Shown here piece by piece: positions 15,128 through 22,345 of a DNA stretch of 41,893 nucleotides (position 1 is its first letter; the number at the start of each line of letters is the position of its first letter). The notes below the pieces were generated by a model. It made no database searches. It saw only the letters and a list, made by a program, of their open reading frames with translations, and was not told where the DNA came from. Position numbers and translations under genes: made by a program. The DNA comes from Candidatus Gastranaerophilales bacterium (GTDB lineage: Bacteria; Cyanobacteriota; Vampirovibrionia; Gastranaerophilales; Gastranaerophilaceae), in the NCBI GenBank assembly GCA_900769355.1, contig CAAGGG010000024.1, forward strand, positions 1-41,893, given 5' to 3'.

Positions 15128-16480
15128 TTACATTCTCATTGCATCTTCCAATGGAATCCATTTATTATCTATCTTTATTTCAATTCTGCCTTGTGGGTCT
15201 TGGTTGTTATTGTCATATCTTGCTGGATATGTTTTCTTTGTTGCAAAATCCTCAATACTTGTAATATTGTACTTACTTCTTGTGCCAACGTAGAGCCTTC
15301 TTGCATTGAAGTATTTACCCCAGCCAGTCCAGTTAACATCTGAATAGTCAACATAATCGCCATCACCATATTTTATATGCCAACTGCCTTTTAATTTCCC
15401 AGATTTTAACTCAAGTCTTACATTACTATTGTTATCACTGTCTAAAGAACCAACTTCGCGTCCATTAAATTTTATTATTGATGTGTAACTATCTTTTTTC
15501 TCATATTCAAGTTTTGTTTCTCTAGCTTTTTGTTGCGGTGTTTTGGTTGGTGTTGCAGCAGGAGTTGTTGTTTGTTTTCTTACAAACAAATCTAGTTTGT
15601 TTTTATTTACAATTTTGCCATTATTGTTAATTGCACCAGGGTTAGCATCAATTAACAATTTGTAGCTTGAACTTCCTTTTATTTCTGCATCAGATTTATT
15701 AGCCCAGTTAGGATAAACAGCTTTCATAATATCAACTGCTGTTTTGCAATTTTTGTCAGCTATTTTATTTTTTAAATCGCTATTTTGCAATTTGGCATAA
15801 GTTGTCCATTCCCAACCTTTGTTGAGTTTTCCACGTTTAAATTTACGTGTCGTTGTTGAGCTACCAGCTCCTTCTGTTGAATGTCTAACGGTATCAGTGC
15901 TATCATCAGAAGCACTGGCTTCCTCATTGGTTGCCTCAACTTCGTCAGTGTCTTGAACAGAAGCGGAGTCATCAACAGATATTACCGAATCACTGCTACC
16001 GGCACCCTCACTAGTTCCTTCGCTAGTTCCTTCGCTAGTTTTTGCAGAGATTTTAGCTGTCAATTCAGCCATTGAAGATGCAGTGTATTCATTTCCTCCA
16101 TTATTGTAGCGATAAATTACATTACCGCTTTCATCTAACAATAAACTATAACCTGCTGCTTGTGTAAAACCGATTTGATCTAATGTTCGACGAGTGGAAG
16201 TTAGTTTGTCCAAAGATTCAGTTGTTCCGGTTGTATCAGAAGCTCCGGCACCTTCAGATTTGCCAAAATTCCATAATGGTAACGTCTGCGCCATCATGGA
16301 ATTAAACATCATCATTGCTGGCCAAATACTATTACTTGAACCATAATTACATCCACAGCCATTCATCATTGGCGGAGTGCAAGGAAAACCAAAGTTATTA
16401 TTTATGCGTATATTTGAGCCAGAATTGCCAAAAAAGGTTCTTGGACCGTGCAAATAAGTGTAGAATGTTTCGCCAGCCAT
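15128..16480 (-). CDS. Low-complexity protein with LysM-like segment
   Basis: Unrecognised 450-residue protein. Residues 1-70 are rich in Gly, Asn, Met and Cys (FPCTPPMMNGCGCNYGSS). A Ser/Thr/Glu/Asp-rich linker follows (about 140-215), including SEGTSEGTSEGAG encoded by a 12-base tandem repeat at 16011-16034. A segment at about 230-300 (AVDIMKAVYP, LIDANPGAINNNGKIVN, LDLFV) has the residue pattern of a LysM peptidoglycan-binding domain; this is a weak match. The C-terminal 130 residues look like beta strands ending in WIPLEDAMRM. There is no signal peptide. GAGGA precedes the ATG by 9 nt. Modular layout suggests a surface or envelope protein, but export is not evident. Confidence 0.65.
   Translation of the reverse strand: MAGETFYTYLHGPRTFFGNSGSNIRINNNFGFPCTPPMMNGCGCNYGSSNSIWPAMMMFNSMMAQTLPLWNFGKSEGAGASDTTGTTESLDKLTSTRRTLDQIGFTQAAGYSLLLDESGNVIYRYNNGGNEYTASSMAELTAKISAKTSEGTSEGTSEGAGSSDSVISVDDSASVQDTDEVEATNEEASASDDSTDTVRHSTEGAGSSTTTRKFKRGKLNKGWEWTTYAKLQNSDLKNKIADKNCKTAVDIMKAVYPNWANKSDAEIKGSSSYKLLIDANPGAINNNGKIVNKNKLDLFVRKQTTTPAATPTKTPQQKARETKLEYEKKDSYTSIIKFNGREVGSLDSDNNSNVRLELKSGKLKGSWHIKYGDGDYVDYSDVNWTGWGKYFNARRLYVGTRSKYNITSIEDFATKKTYPARYDNNNQDPQGRIEIKIDNKWIPLEDAMRM
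16011..16034. repeat. 12-bp tandem repeat in coding linker
   Basis: Two perfect copies of CTAGTTCCTTCG (16011-16022, 16023-16034) and the start of a third. On the coding strand each encodes four residues of a Ser-Glu-Gly-Thr run, so copy-number change keeps the frame. Confidence 0.85.
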
Positions 16481-16591
16481 AATATATGTCCTCTATTTTA
16501 TACTCTTATATATATAAAGTATATAATTGTTATTTAATTGCTATTTTATTGTATTTTGCTTAATAATTGTTTACATAAAGTCCCAATTTAG

Positions 16592-16642
16592 GTCATTCTT
16601 GTATTTTTTGTCAACGAATTATTTGATACTTACAAGAATGAC
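16592..16642. repeat. 12-bp inverted repeat in divergent intergenic region
   Basis: GTCATTCTTGTA (16592-16603) and TACAAGAATGAC (16631-16642) are perfect inverted copies separated by 27 bases. They lie between two divergent genes, upstream of the promoter at 16672. The rest of the 237-bp interval is AT-rich without other signals I can support. Confidence 0.6.
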
Positions 16643-16671
16643 AATTAATTTATATTATGTAATAAAATTTT

Positions 16672-16684
16672 TTTGTACTATAAT
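16672..16684 (+). promoter_or_regulatory. Promoter core (TTTGTAC-TATAAT)
   Basis: TTTGTAC followed by TATAAT (16679-16684), identical to the 13-base string before mnmG, 33 nt upstream of the 16718 start codon. Confidence 0.6.
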
Positions 16685-16717
16685 CATCTTGTAATATTTT
16701 ACGGATTAGGGAAAATT

Positions 16718-17047
16718 ATGAAAGTTAACAATATCTCTTGTGGTCAAAGTTTTTACGGCTCTAAAAGTCAGCGCAAAGACTCATTTTTAGACAAATTTCA
16801 TACCAAAATCAAAAATTCAGCTGATATGACAGATACACTTGTTGTGCCAAGAACAATCTTTAAAGGGTATCTTGGCATTATGACAGGTACAACTCTAATT
16901 ACGCTTGCCGGACTTGTGAATAAAGCAAAACACCCAAAGATGTTTAAAGGAACAATGGCAGCCGGACTATTATCCTCATTTTATGGAACTTGGGCTTTTG
17001 TAAGACCTTATATTATCAAAGATGCAGTAGGAGTTACTCAAAAGTAG
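16718..17047 (+). CDS. Small membrane protein with N-terminal SFYGS tag
   Basis: Unrecognised 109-residue protein starting MKVNNISCGQSFYGSKSQRKD, with the short Phe-x-(Gly) element seen in other small proteins of this window. Two hydrophobic segments, YLGIMTGTTLITLAGLV (about 51-67) and TMAAGLLSSFYGTWAFV (about 78-94), can span the membrane, separated by a basic loop NKAKHPKMFKG. ATG 16718 has AGGGAAAA in front; the frame extends 15 codons upstream through the promoter, so the longer version is unlikely. It ends 17 nt before the uracil-DNA glycosylase gene and is probably co-transcribed with it. No function can be assigned. Confidence 0.7.
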   Translation: MKVNNISCGQSFYGSKSQRKDSFLDKFHTKIKNSADMTDTLVVPRTIFKGYLGIMTGTTLITLAGLVNKAKHPKMFKGTMAAGLLSSFYGTWAFVRPYIIKDAVGVTQK

Positions 17048-17064
17048 TAAATAAGGATAAAACA

Positions 17065-17664
17065 ATGCAAGAAGCAACAAAAAATGAAGTAGGAGAATTA
17101 GAAAAAGTCAGAGAAAAATGTCTTTCCTGTAACAAATGTTCTTTATGCAAAACAAGAACTAACACTGTTTTTTCGGCAGGAATTCCAAACCATAAACTTA
17201 TGCTGATTGGGGAAGCCCCAGGGTATTATGAAGATAAGCAAGGAGAGCCATTTGTTGGAAAAGCAGGGCAGTTGCTTGATAAGATTTTTGCGTCTGTTGG
17301 TTTGTCTCGCCAAAAAGATGTCTATATCTGTAACACAATCAAGTGCAGACCGCCTGAAAATAGAGATCCGTTACCGGAAGAAAAAGAGGCTTGCAAAGAG
17401 TTTTTAGAAGCGCAAATTAATATTCTAAAACCTCGTATAATTCTTTTATGTGGACGTGTTGCTGTGCAATCGATTTTGAATACAAATCAGGGAATAACAA
17501 AAATTCGCGGCAAATGGTTTGAAGGTCCTAATATGTCCAAAGTAATGCCAATTTTTCACCCTTCTTATTTATTAAGAAATGATTCTCGTGAAAAGGGAAG
17601 TCCTAAATGGCTTATGTGGCAAGATATTCAAGAAATTAAACGTGTTTATTCCCAAATGGATTAG
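17065..17664 (+). CDS. Uracil-DNA glycosylase, family 4 (4Fe-4S)
   Basis: Base-excision repair enzyme that removes uracil from DNA, 199 residues, family 4 of the UDG superfamily. Motif A is seen as GEAPGYYEDKQGEPFVGKAG (about 51-70); the C-terminal motif is HPSYLLRN (about 170-177). Cysteines at about 19, 22, 25 and 28 (CLSCNKCSLC) and further ones in CNTIKCRPPENRD supply the Fe-S cluster ligands typical of the family. ATG 17065 is chosen because the upstream extension overlaps the preceding gene in another frame; AAGGAT is upstream. Length matches bacterial family members. It ends 3 nt from the stop of the convergent gene at 17668. Confidence 0.95.
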   Translation: MQEATKNEVGELEKVREKCLSCNKCSLCKTRTNTVFSAGIPNHKLMLIGEAPGYYEDKQGEPFVGKAGQLLDKIFASVGLSRQKDVYICNTIKCRPPENRDPLPEEKEACKEFLEAQINILKPRIILLCGRVAVQSILNTNQGITKIRGKWFEGPNMSKVMPIFHPSYLLRNDSREKGSPKWLMWQDIQEIKRVYSQMD

Positions 17665-17667
17665 AGT

Positions 17668-18294
17668 TTATTTAAATATATCTTGCAAATTATTCATACC
17701 ACCTTTTTCCACAGGCAAGCAATATGTTATATTTGGGTGAAAATAGTATTCTCCACGCTCATTGCGCATAATTATCAGACTAAAAAGGTCATAACCACTA
17801 ATATTGGGCGGTAATTTCCCATTGCTATCAACTGCAAACATTGGATTTTGGGTGTTTTGCGGAAGATTAAACACAATCAAATTTGTCCTATCATTCATCA
17901 CAAAAACTTGATCGTAACGATTAATCATATTTTCAGAAAAACCGGCACAAGTTGGAGTTATAGCATAATTTTTGTAAATTGGTAAACAACCTTTTGCAAG
18001 CGCATTATTTTTGCAATACTTTGTAACTCGCAAATTTGTTGCAAAATTTTTATAAAACTTGTCACAACCGGCAATTTTTGTTGGTAAATTCTTTTTACTC
18101 CCATAAAAGCAACCTGTATCCCCGTTCATATCATCAACGGTGAGTAAAAGAGCCTGAGAATATGCAGAATAAAGCTTTTTAAACGATTCTTTTGCGGCAA
18201 CATCTAATAATTTGATTGTAAAATGAACAGTTGCAAATAACAAAACAATCAGATAAACACCAAAAAGAATTATTGTTCTAAGTTTATTCGGCAT
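17668..18294 (-). CDS. Pilin-like membrane protein lacking a cleavage motif
   Basis: Protein of 208 residues with one N-terminal membrane helix (TIILFGVYLIVLLFATVHF, about 8-26) followed by FKKLYSAYSQALLL and a cysteine-containing outer domain. It has no FTLAE prepilin site. Yet the end of the protein has FAVDSNGKLPPNISGYDLFSLI, matching the D-x-N-G-x-x-x-P-N-x-x-G-x-D-(V/L)-(F/Y) signature of the three pseudopilins in this window, and the helix-to-KxxYxAYxxAL layout matches theirs as well. I infer a pseudopilin relative that stays anchored by an uncleaved helix. Its ATG overlaps the ilvB stop codon by one base (TAATG), so it is translated by coupling to ilvB. Confidence 0.75.
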   Translation of the reverse strand: MPNKLRTIILFGVYLIVLLFATVHFTIKLLDVAAKESFKKLYSAYSQALLLTVDDMNGDTGCFYGSKKNLPTKIAGCDKFYKNFATNLRVTKYCKNNALAKGCLPIYKNYAITPTCAGFSENMINRYDQVFVMNDRTNLIVFNLPQNTQNPMFAVDSNGKLPPNISGYDLFSLIIMRNERGEYYFHPNITYCLPVEKGGMNNLQDIFK

Positions 18295-19916
18295 TATAGT
18301 AGTTCCTTTGGCTCTATTGCAAAGTCAACTATAAATACACCATTATACGCAAATGCTGCGTTTATAGCATCTTTAACATCTGCCAGAGCAGTTACACGTA
18401 ATCCTTTTGCACCATAGCTTTCTGCAAGTTTTACAAAATCAGGATTAGAGATTTTTGTTGCAAAATAACGCTCATCACAGGATTTTTCCTGAAACTGACG
18501 AACCATTCCGAGATATCCGTTATTAAGTACAAATATTTTGATAGGCAGATTGTAATCAACACATGTTGCTAATTCCTGAATGTTCATCTGAAATGAACCA
18601 TCTCCTGCTATACAAACAACTGGAGTTTTAGTTGCAACACAAGCTCCAATTGCGGCCGGAAATCCAAATCCCATTGTCCCTAAACCGCCAGAAGTAATGA
18701 ATTTATTCGGTTTGTTAAATTTCAAATATCGAGAAGCCCAAACTTGATGTTGTCCTACCTCTGTTGTAATAACACAATCTTTATCTTCAAGACATTTTTG
18801 AATTTCTTGAATAAGCTCAAATGAATGCATGTTACCAGATTTTTTTGTTGGTTTAACATTCTTTTCTTGTAATTTTTGAGCTATTTTTAACCAAGAAGAA
18901 AAGTCTGTCAAATTAGATTTTTTATATTTTAAATTCATCGTATTCAAGATATTTTTTGCATCTCCAACAATACCAATAGAAGCCGGAATTATTTTAGAAA
19001 TCTCATTTTTATCAATATCAATATGCAAAAGTTTTAGAGCAAGTTTTTCTTTGTCAAAACAACATGTAATACGGTCATTAAAACGAGTTCCAATAGCAAT
19101 TACCAAATCACTTTGACGTACTACCTCATTTGCAGCATACTGCCCAAAAATTCCAATCATTCCAATATAGTTTTCATCATCTTGCGGATAAGCTCCAATT
19201 CCCATCATAGAAGAAACAACTGGAACATTAAAACTCTTTACAAATTTAAAAAGTTCTTCGCAAGCCCCGGATTGAATTACTCCGCCACCTGCAATGATAA
19301 GTGGTTTTTGAGATTTTGCCAACGCTAACTCGAATTCAGACAAGTCAAGTTTTTCAATTTCGAGTTGCTTGTTTGGAACTTCATTAGAGCATTCTGCCAG
19401 CTCCGTGAACACATTTTTTGTAATATCAATTACAACCGGACCTTTGCGTCCGCTCATAGCTGTTTGGAACGCTTCTACAAGCGTTTTTTCTAACTCAGAA
19501 GCTTTTTTTACTTGAAAACCTTTTTTAGTACAAGATTTGGTAATATCAAGAATATTTACTTCTTGAAACGCATCTTTGAACAAAAGCTCAGACGAAACCT
19601 GTCCGGTAATTGCAACAAGCGGATAGTTATCCAAATAAGCGTTTGCAAGCCCTGTTACAATATTTGTAGCTCCAGGTCCAGAAGTTACAAGACACACTCC
19701 ACATTTCCCTGTCGTACGAGAATATCCTTCGGCTGCGTGAACTGCAGCTTGCTCATGACGAACAAGATAATGCTTTATGTCATTTTGTTTTGCTAATTCA
19801 TCATAAACATTAAGCACAATTCCACCAGGGTAACCAAAAATCGTGTCTGTACCTAAATTCTTTAATGTTTTAATTAAAATTTGAGCTCCATTAAGAGTTT
19901 TTGTTAATGTTTGCAT
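18294..19916 (-). CDS. ilvB: Acetolactate synthase, large subunit
   Basis: Thiamine-diphosphate enzyme making acetolactate or acetohydroxybutyrate, the first common step of branched-chain amino acid synthesis. 540 residues, usual for the family. The N-terminal domain has FGYPGG and the catalytic glutamate in RHEQAAVHAAEGYSR; the middle domain includes GGGVIQSGA; the C-terminal ThDP domain has GDGSFQMNIQELAT...VLNNGYLGMV with the metal-binding Asp and Asn. ATG 19916 has GGAG 8 nt upstream; a 13-codon longer frame lacks a ribosome binding site. No small regulatory subunit gene (ilvN) is adjacent; instead a pilin-like gene is coupled to its stop codon. A catabolic AlsS type cannot be excluded by eye, but the overall motif set fits IlvB. 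Confidence 0.93.
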   Translation of the reverse strand: MQTLTKTLNGAQILIKTLKNLGTDTIFGYPGGIVLNVYDELAKQNDIKHYLVRHEQAAVHAAEGYSRTTGKCGVCLVTSGPGATNIVTGLANAYLDNYPLVAITGQVSSELLFKDAFQEVNILDITKSCTKKGFQVKKASELEKTLVEAFQTAMSGRKGPVVIDITKNVFTELAECSNEVPNKQLEIEKLDLSEFELALAKSQKPLIIAGGGVIQSGACEELFKFVKSFNVPVVSSMMGIGAYPQDDENYIGMIGIFGQYAANEVVRQSDLVIAIGTRFNDRITCCFDKEKLALKLLHIDIDKNEISKIIPASIGIVGDAKNILNTMNLKYKKSNLTDFSSWLKIAQKLQEKNVKPTKKSGNMHSFELIQEIQKCLEDKDCVITTEVGQHQVWASRYLKFNKPNKFITSGGLGTMGFGFPAAIGACVATKTPVVCIAGDGSFQMNIQELATCVDYNLPIKIFVLNNGYLGMVRQFQEKSCDERYFATKISNPDFVKLAESYGAKGLRVTALADVKDAINAAFAYNGVFIVDFAIEPKELL

Positions 19917-19945
19917 AAAACCAACTCCATACAGTTTATAAAAGA

Positions 19946-19974
19946 ATTTTAGCACAGATGAAAGATTTATGCAA
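19946..19974 (-). promoter_or_regulatory. Promoter of ilvB
   Basis: On the minus strand TTGCAT (19974-19969), 17-nt spacer, TAAAAT (19951-19946) with TGC before the -10 (extended). The start codon is 30 nt downstream. Confidence 0.75.
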
Positions 19975-20058
19975 AATATTAGAATTTACATTTTGTTAAA
20001 AAATAGCAAAAATTTTTTTTTAGATTTATTACAATAGTGCAAGAAAAAGGAGAATTAG

Positions 20059-20619
20059 ATGATTTCAGCTATTAACAATCAGCCACAGCCGGCTTTTCAA
20101 GCTAAATTAAGAGCAAACTTAGGTTGCATACCGAATGGAGAAAAAATTATAAATAAATTTGAATCAATTACGCAGCACTATAAAAATGATGTTTTTGAAG
20201 TTGCAAACCCTGCAATCGAAATAGGTGATACCGGAAAAACTTTTAAAGGTGCAATATTCCTTACTAATGGAGAAGATACTGGTTATATGCTTAACTTCGG
20301 AGATTTCAAAAGATTTTGCAAAACTCACACTCCAGAACAAGTAGCAAAATCTCTTGCTAAAGTGTTTAAAATAGGCAAATTAGCAGAAAAAACTAATAAG
20401 CAAACCGCTGAAATTGATAGAAATTTAAAAAGTGCAAATTTGACATTATTCAGAGCCCAAACTGGAACTCCTACGCATACAAACCAAATACTAGCAAACA
20501 ATTCACAACAGAGAATAGCTACTCTAAAAGAAAAATTAGCCGATTTAAACGCAAAACAACTTGCAACTGAACAAAGAATTATAAAAGATGATCCAATTGA
20601 AAAAGATTACTGGAGATAA
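20059..20619 (+). CDS. Tagged protein of unknown function
   Basis: Unrecognised 186-residue protein opening MISAINNQPQPAFQAKLRAN, with the Phe-x-Ala element of the local tag family about 13 residues from the start. The first half looks like a small mixed alpha/beta domain (VFEVANPAIEIGDTGKTFKGAIFLTNG), the second half is helical and charged with a probable coiled coil at about 148-178 (RIATLKEKLADLNAKQLATEQ). No membrane helix. AAGGAGAATTAG precedes the ATG. A strong terminator follows. It is a single-gene unit divergent from ilvB. Confidence 0.75.
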   Translation: MISAINNQPQPAFQAKLRANLGCIPNGEKIINKFESITQHYKNDVFEVANPAIEIGDTGKTFKGAIFLTNGEDTGYMLNFGDFKRFCKTHTPEQVAKSLAKVFKIGKLAEKTNKQTAEIDRNLKSANLTLFRAQTGTPTHTNQILANNSQQRIATLKEKLADLNAKQLATEQRIIKDDPIEKDYWR

Positions 20620-20641
20620 TTATAATTAATTAAAAACAAAT

Positions 20642-20670
20642 TAAAGGCTTCCTTTTCAGGAAGCCTTTTT
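20642..20670. terminator. Terminator between convergent genes
   Basis: AAAGGCTTCC and GGAAGCCTTT pair around TTTTCA, with a T run after it on the plus strand and an A-rich flank before it. It serves the 20059 gene and probably the convergent minus-strand operon. Confidence 0.9.
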
Positions 20671-20678
20671 AAGTCTTA

Positions 20679-21002
20679 TTAGTTGATTGTAAACAAATCT
20701 TTTAGTTGTTTTTTCTTAGTTTGAACTTTTTGTTTGTGTTCAGCAGCTTTCTTTTGCTGTTCTAATTTCTTTTGCTGAGCTTTTGCTTTTTGTTTAGCCA
20801 CTTTTTCTTGGTGAGCTTTTTTCTTTGCCGCAATTTTTTGTTGTTCTTTTTGTGATTTTTTGTTCACTGATTGTTCTTTTTTCGCAACTTTTCCGGTAAG
20901 ATTATCTAACCATCTTGAAACAGGACCTTGTGTTTCAGCAGCAGAAACTGTCATCATTGTCATAACCATTACTGCCATTAATGTAGCTAATTTCTTTTTC
21001 AT
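20679..21002 (-). CDS. Secreted lysine/glutamine-rich helical protein (second of a pair)
   Basis: Small exported protein of 107 residues. An N-terminal signal peptide (MKKKLATLMAVMVMTMMTVSA, likely cut after VSA) is followed by GPVSRWLDNLTGKVAKKEQS and then a continuous Lys/Gln/Glu/Ala-rich helix with no hydrophobic core, ending KKKQLKDLFTIN. It resembles the product of the gene just upstream (21012-21380) in signal peptide, composition and the terminal Lys-x-x-DLF motif, so the two look like an old tandem duplication. AGGAG lies before the ATG, and only 9 bases separate the genes. Such proteins may be periplasmic coiled coils binding nucleic acid, lipid or wall polymer; none is shown. Confidence 0.75.
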   Translation of the reverse strand: MKKKLATLMAVMVMTMMTVSAAETQGPVSRWLDNLTGKVAKKEQSVNKKSQKEQQKIAAKKKAHQEKVAKQKAKAQQKKLEQQKKAAEHKQKVQTKKKQLKDLFTIN

Positions 21003-21011
21003 AATTTTCTC

Positions 21012-21380
21012 CTATTCTGAAATTAATTTATTAAACAAATCTTTCTTTTCTTGCAATTTCTTTTGTCTTGCCTTTGAAGCTTCTTCATTTGCTTTCTTTT
21101 GAGCTTCAATTTTGTTTTCCCATTCTTGTTGTTGTTTCAAACGAGCATCTTGTCTTGCTTGAGCATCTTTCTTTAATTGTTCTTGTTTTTTAGCCCAAGC
21201 ATCTTCATTTGCTTTTTGTTTTTCTTGTAATCTCTTTTCAGCATCAGTAATTTTTTGAGTATGTTTTTGAATAAACTGCTCAGTGTAAGTCGTTTGAGTA
21301 GTATTAGAATTTGTTGTTGCAGCCATTGCTGCTGATGAAATCATAACCAAAGATAGTGTTGCAATTAATAATTTTTTCAT
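21012..21380 (-). CDS. Secreted charged helical protein (first of a pair)
   Basis: Exported protein of 122 residues. The signal peptide MKKLLIATLSLVMISSAAMA has a clear AMA cleavage site. The mature part starts with a short Thr/Asn-rich linker and continues as a long highly charged helix (KITDAEKRLQEKQKANEDAW and on) ending KKLQEKKDLFNKLISE. ATG 21380 is preceded by AAGGAGG at ideal distance; a frame six codons longer would start inside that ribosome binding site. It sits 35 nt after rph and is likely the fourth gene of the minus-strand operon that starts at 23347. Partner of the similar 107-residue protein downstream. Confidence 0.78.
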   Translation of the reverse strand: MKKLLIATLSLVMISSAAMAATTNSNTTQTTYTEQFIQKHTQKITDAEKRLQEKQKANEDAWAKKQEQLKKDAQARQDARLKQQQEWENKIEAQKKANEEASKARQKKLQEKKDLFNKLISE

Positions 21381-21415
21381 ATTTAAAACCTCCTTCATAA
21401 TTTTGTCTTATTATA

Positions 21416-22120
21416 TTAAATTTTTTCGTACATATCAACTATTTTTTTTATACCATGTTGAGCGACATTAAATATTTCTATCATCTGAGATTGCTCGTAA
21501 GGTGCTCCCTCAGCAGTCGTTTGAAATTCTATGATTTTCCCGCTTTTTGTTAAGACAATGTTACTATCAACTTGAGCATGCGAATCTTCTATATAGTCCA
21601 AATCAAGACGAACTTCTCCATCAACGATTCCTGCTGATATCGCACCAATTGGTTCAATAATAGGATTTTCTTTGATTTTTCCTTCTTTTAATAACTTTTC
21701 AACAGCAATTTTTAGTGCTAAAAATCCGCCACAAATACTTGCAGTCCTTGTTCCACCATCAGCTTGCAAAACATCTGCATCAATTGTAATTGTAAGTTCC
21801 GGAATTTTTTCTAAATCAATACAAGCACGAAGGCTTCTTCCGATAAGCCGTTGAATTTCTTGTGTTCTACCGGAAATTTTAATTCTTTCTCTTTGGCATC
21901 TTGTGTTAGGTGCTGATGGTAAAAGTGAATATTCAGCTGTTACCCAACCTCTTTTGTCTTCTTTGTCAAACCATTTTGGCTTTGTTTCTTCAACAGAAGC
22001 AGTCGTTAAAACTCTTGTATCACCAAACTCTACCAAAACAGAACCCAATGCATGTTTGGTAAAATCTTTTATAAAACGAATTTCTCGAGTTTCGTTATTA
22101 GCTCTTCCTTTTCTTTTCAT
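21416..22120 (-). CDS. rph: Ribonuclease PH
   Basis: Phosphorolytic exoribonuclease that trims the 3' ends of tRNA precursors and some structured RNAs, active as a hexamer in the cytoplasm. 234 residues, near the usual 240. Seen motifs: KGRANNETREI at the start, GDTRVLTTASVEE, RGWVTAEYSLLPSAPNTRCQRE, SGRTQEIQRLIGRSLRA, DADVLQADGGTRTASICGG with the phosphate-site residues. GGGAG precedes the ATG, which overlaps the stop codon of the zinc-ribbon gene by one base, showing translational coupling. It shares the RNase PH fold with pnp at the other end of the window. Confidence 0.97.
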   Translation of the reverse strand: MKRKGRANNETREIRFIKDFTKHALGSVLVEFGDTRVLTTASVEETKPKWFDKEDKRGWVTAEYSLLPSAPNTRCQRERIKISGRTQEIQRLIGRSLRACIDLEKIPELTITIDADVLQADGGTRTASICGGFLALKIAVEKLLKEGKIKENPIIEPIGAISAGIVDGEVRLDLDYIEDSHAQVDSNIVLTKSGKIIEFQTTAEGAPYEQSQMIEIFNVAQHGIKKIVDMYEKI

Positions 22121-22344
22121 TATTTTCTCCCTTCATAATCCCACATATAAATTTGTCCGCAATATTTGCATACCGCATGCTCATTCATAAATTGTAAATC
22201 AGGAACAAACCTATATCCGTCAACAGTGATTTCAATTTCACCATCTTTATTATATTCTTGTGCAAAACTTTTCTCGCCTCTGTATTCGGGAGAAAACATT
22301 AATTCAAATTTATCAACTGATTTACAATTTTTACATATAAACAT
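22120..22344 (-). CDS. Small zinc-ribbon protein
   Basis: Unrecognised 74-residue protein with two CxxC pairs: MFICKNCKS at the N-terminus and AVCKYCGQIYMW near the C-terminus, the pattern of a single zinc ribbon with a 50-residue beta-rich insert. It sits between a membrane-protein gene (1 nt away) and rph (one-base overlap), so all three are translated together. There is no own ribosome binding site; reinitiation from the upstream gene is likely. Zinc binding is a safe inference from the cysteines; target (nucleic acid or protein) is unknown. Confidence 0.8.
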   Translation of the reverse strand: MFICKNCKSVDKFELMFSPEYRGEKSFAQEYNKDGEIEITVDGYRFVPDLQFMNEHAVCKYCGQIYMWDYEGRK

Positions 22345-22345
22345 A

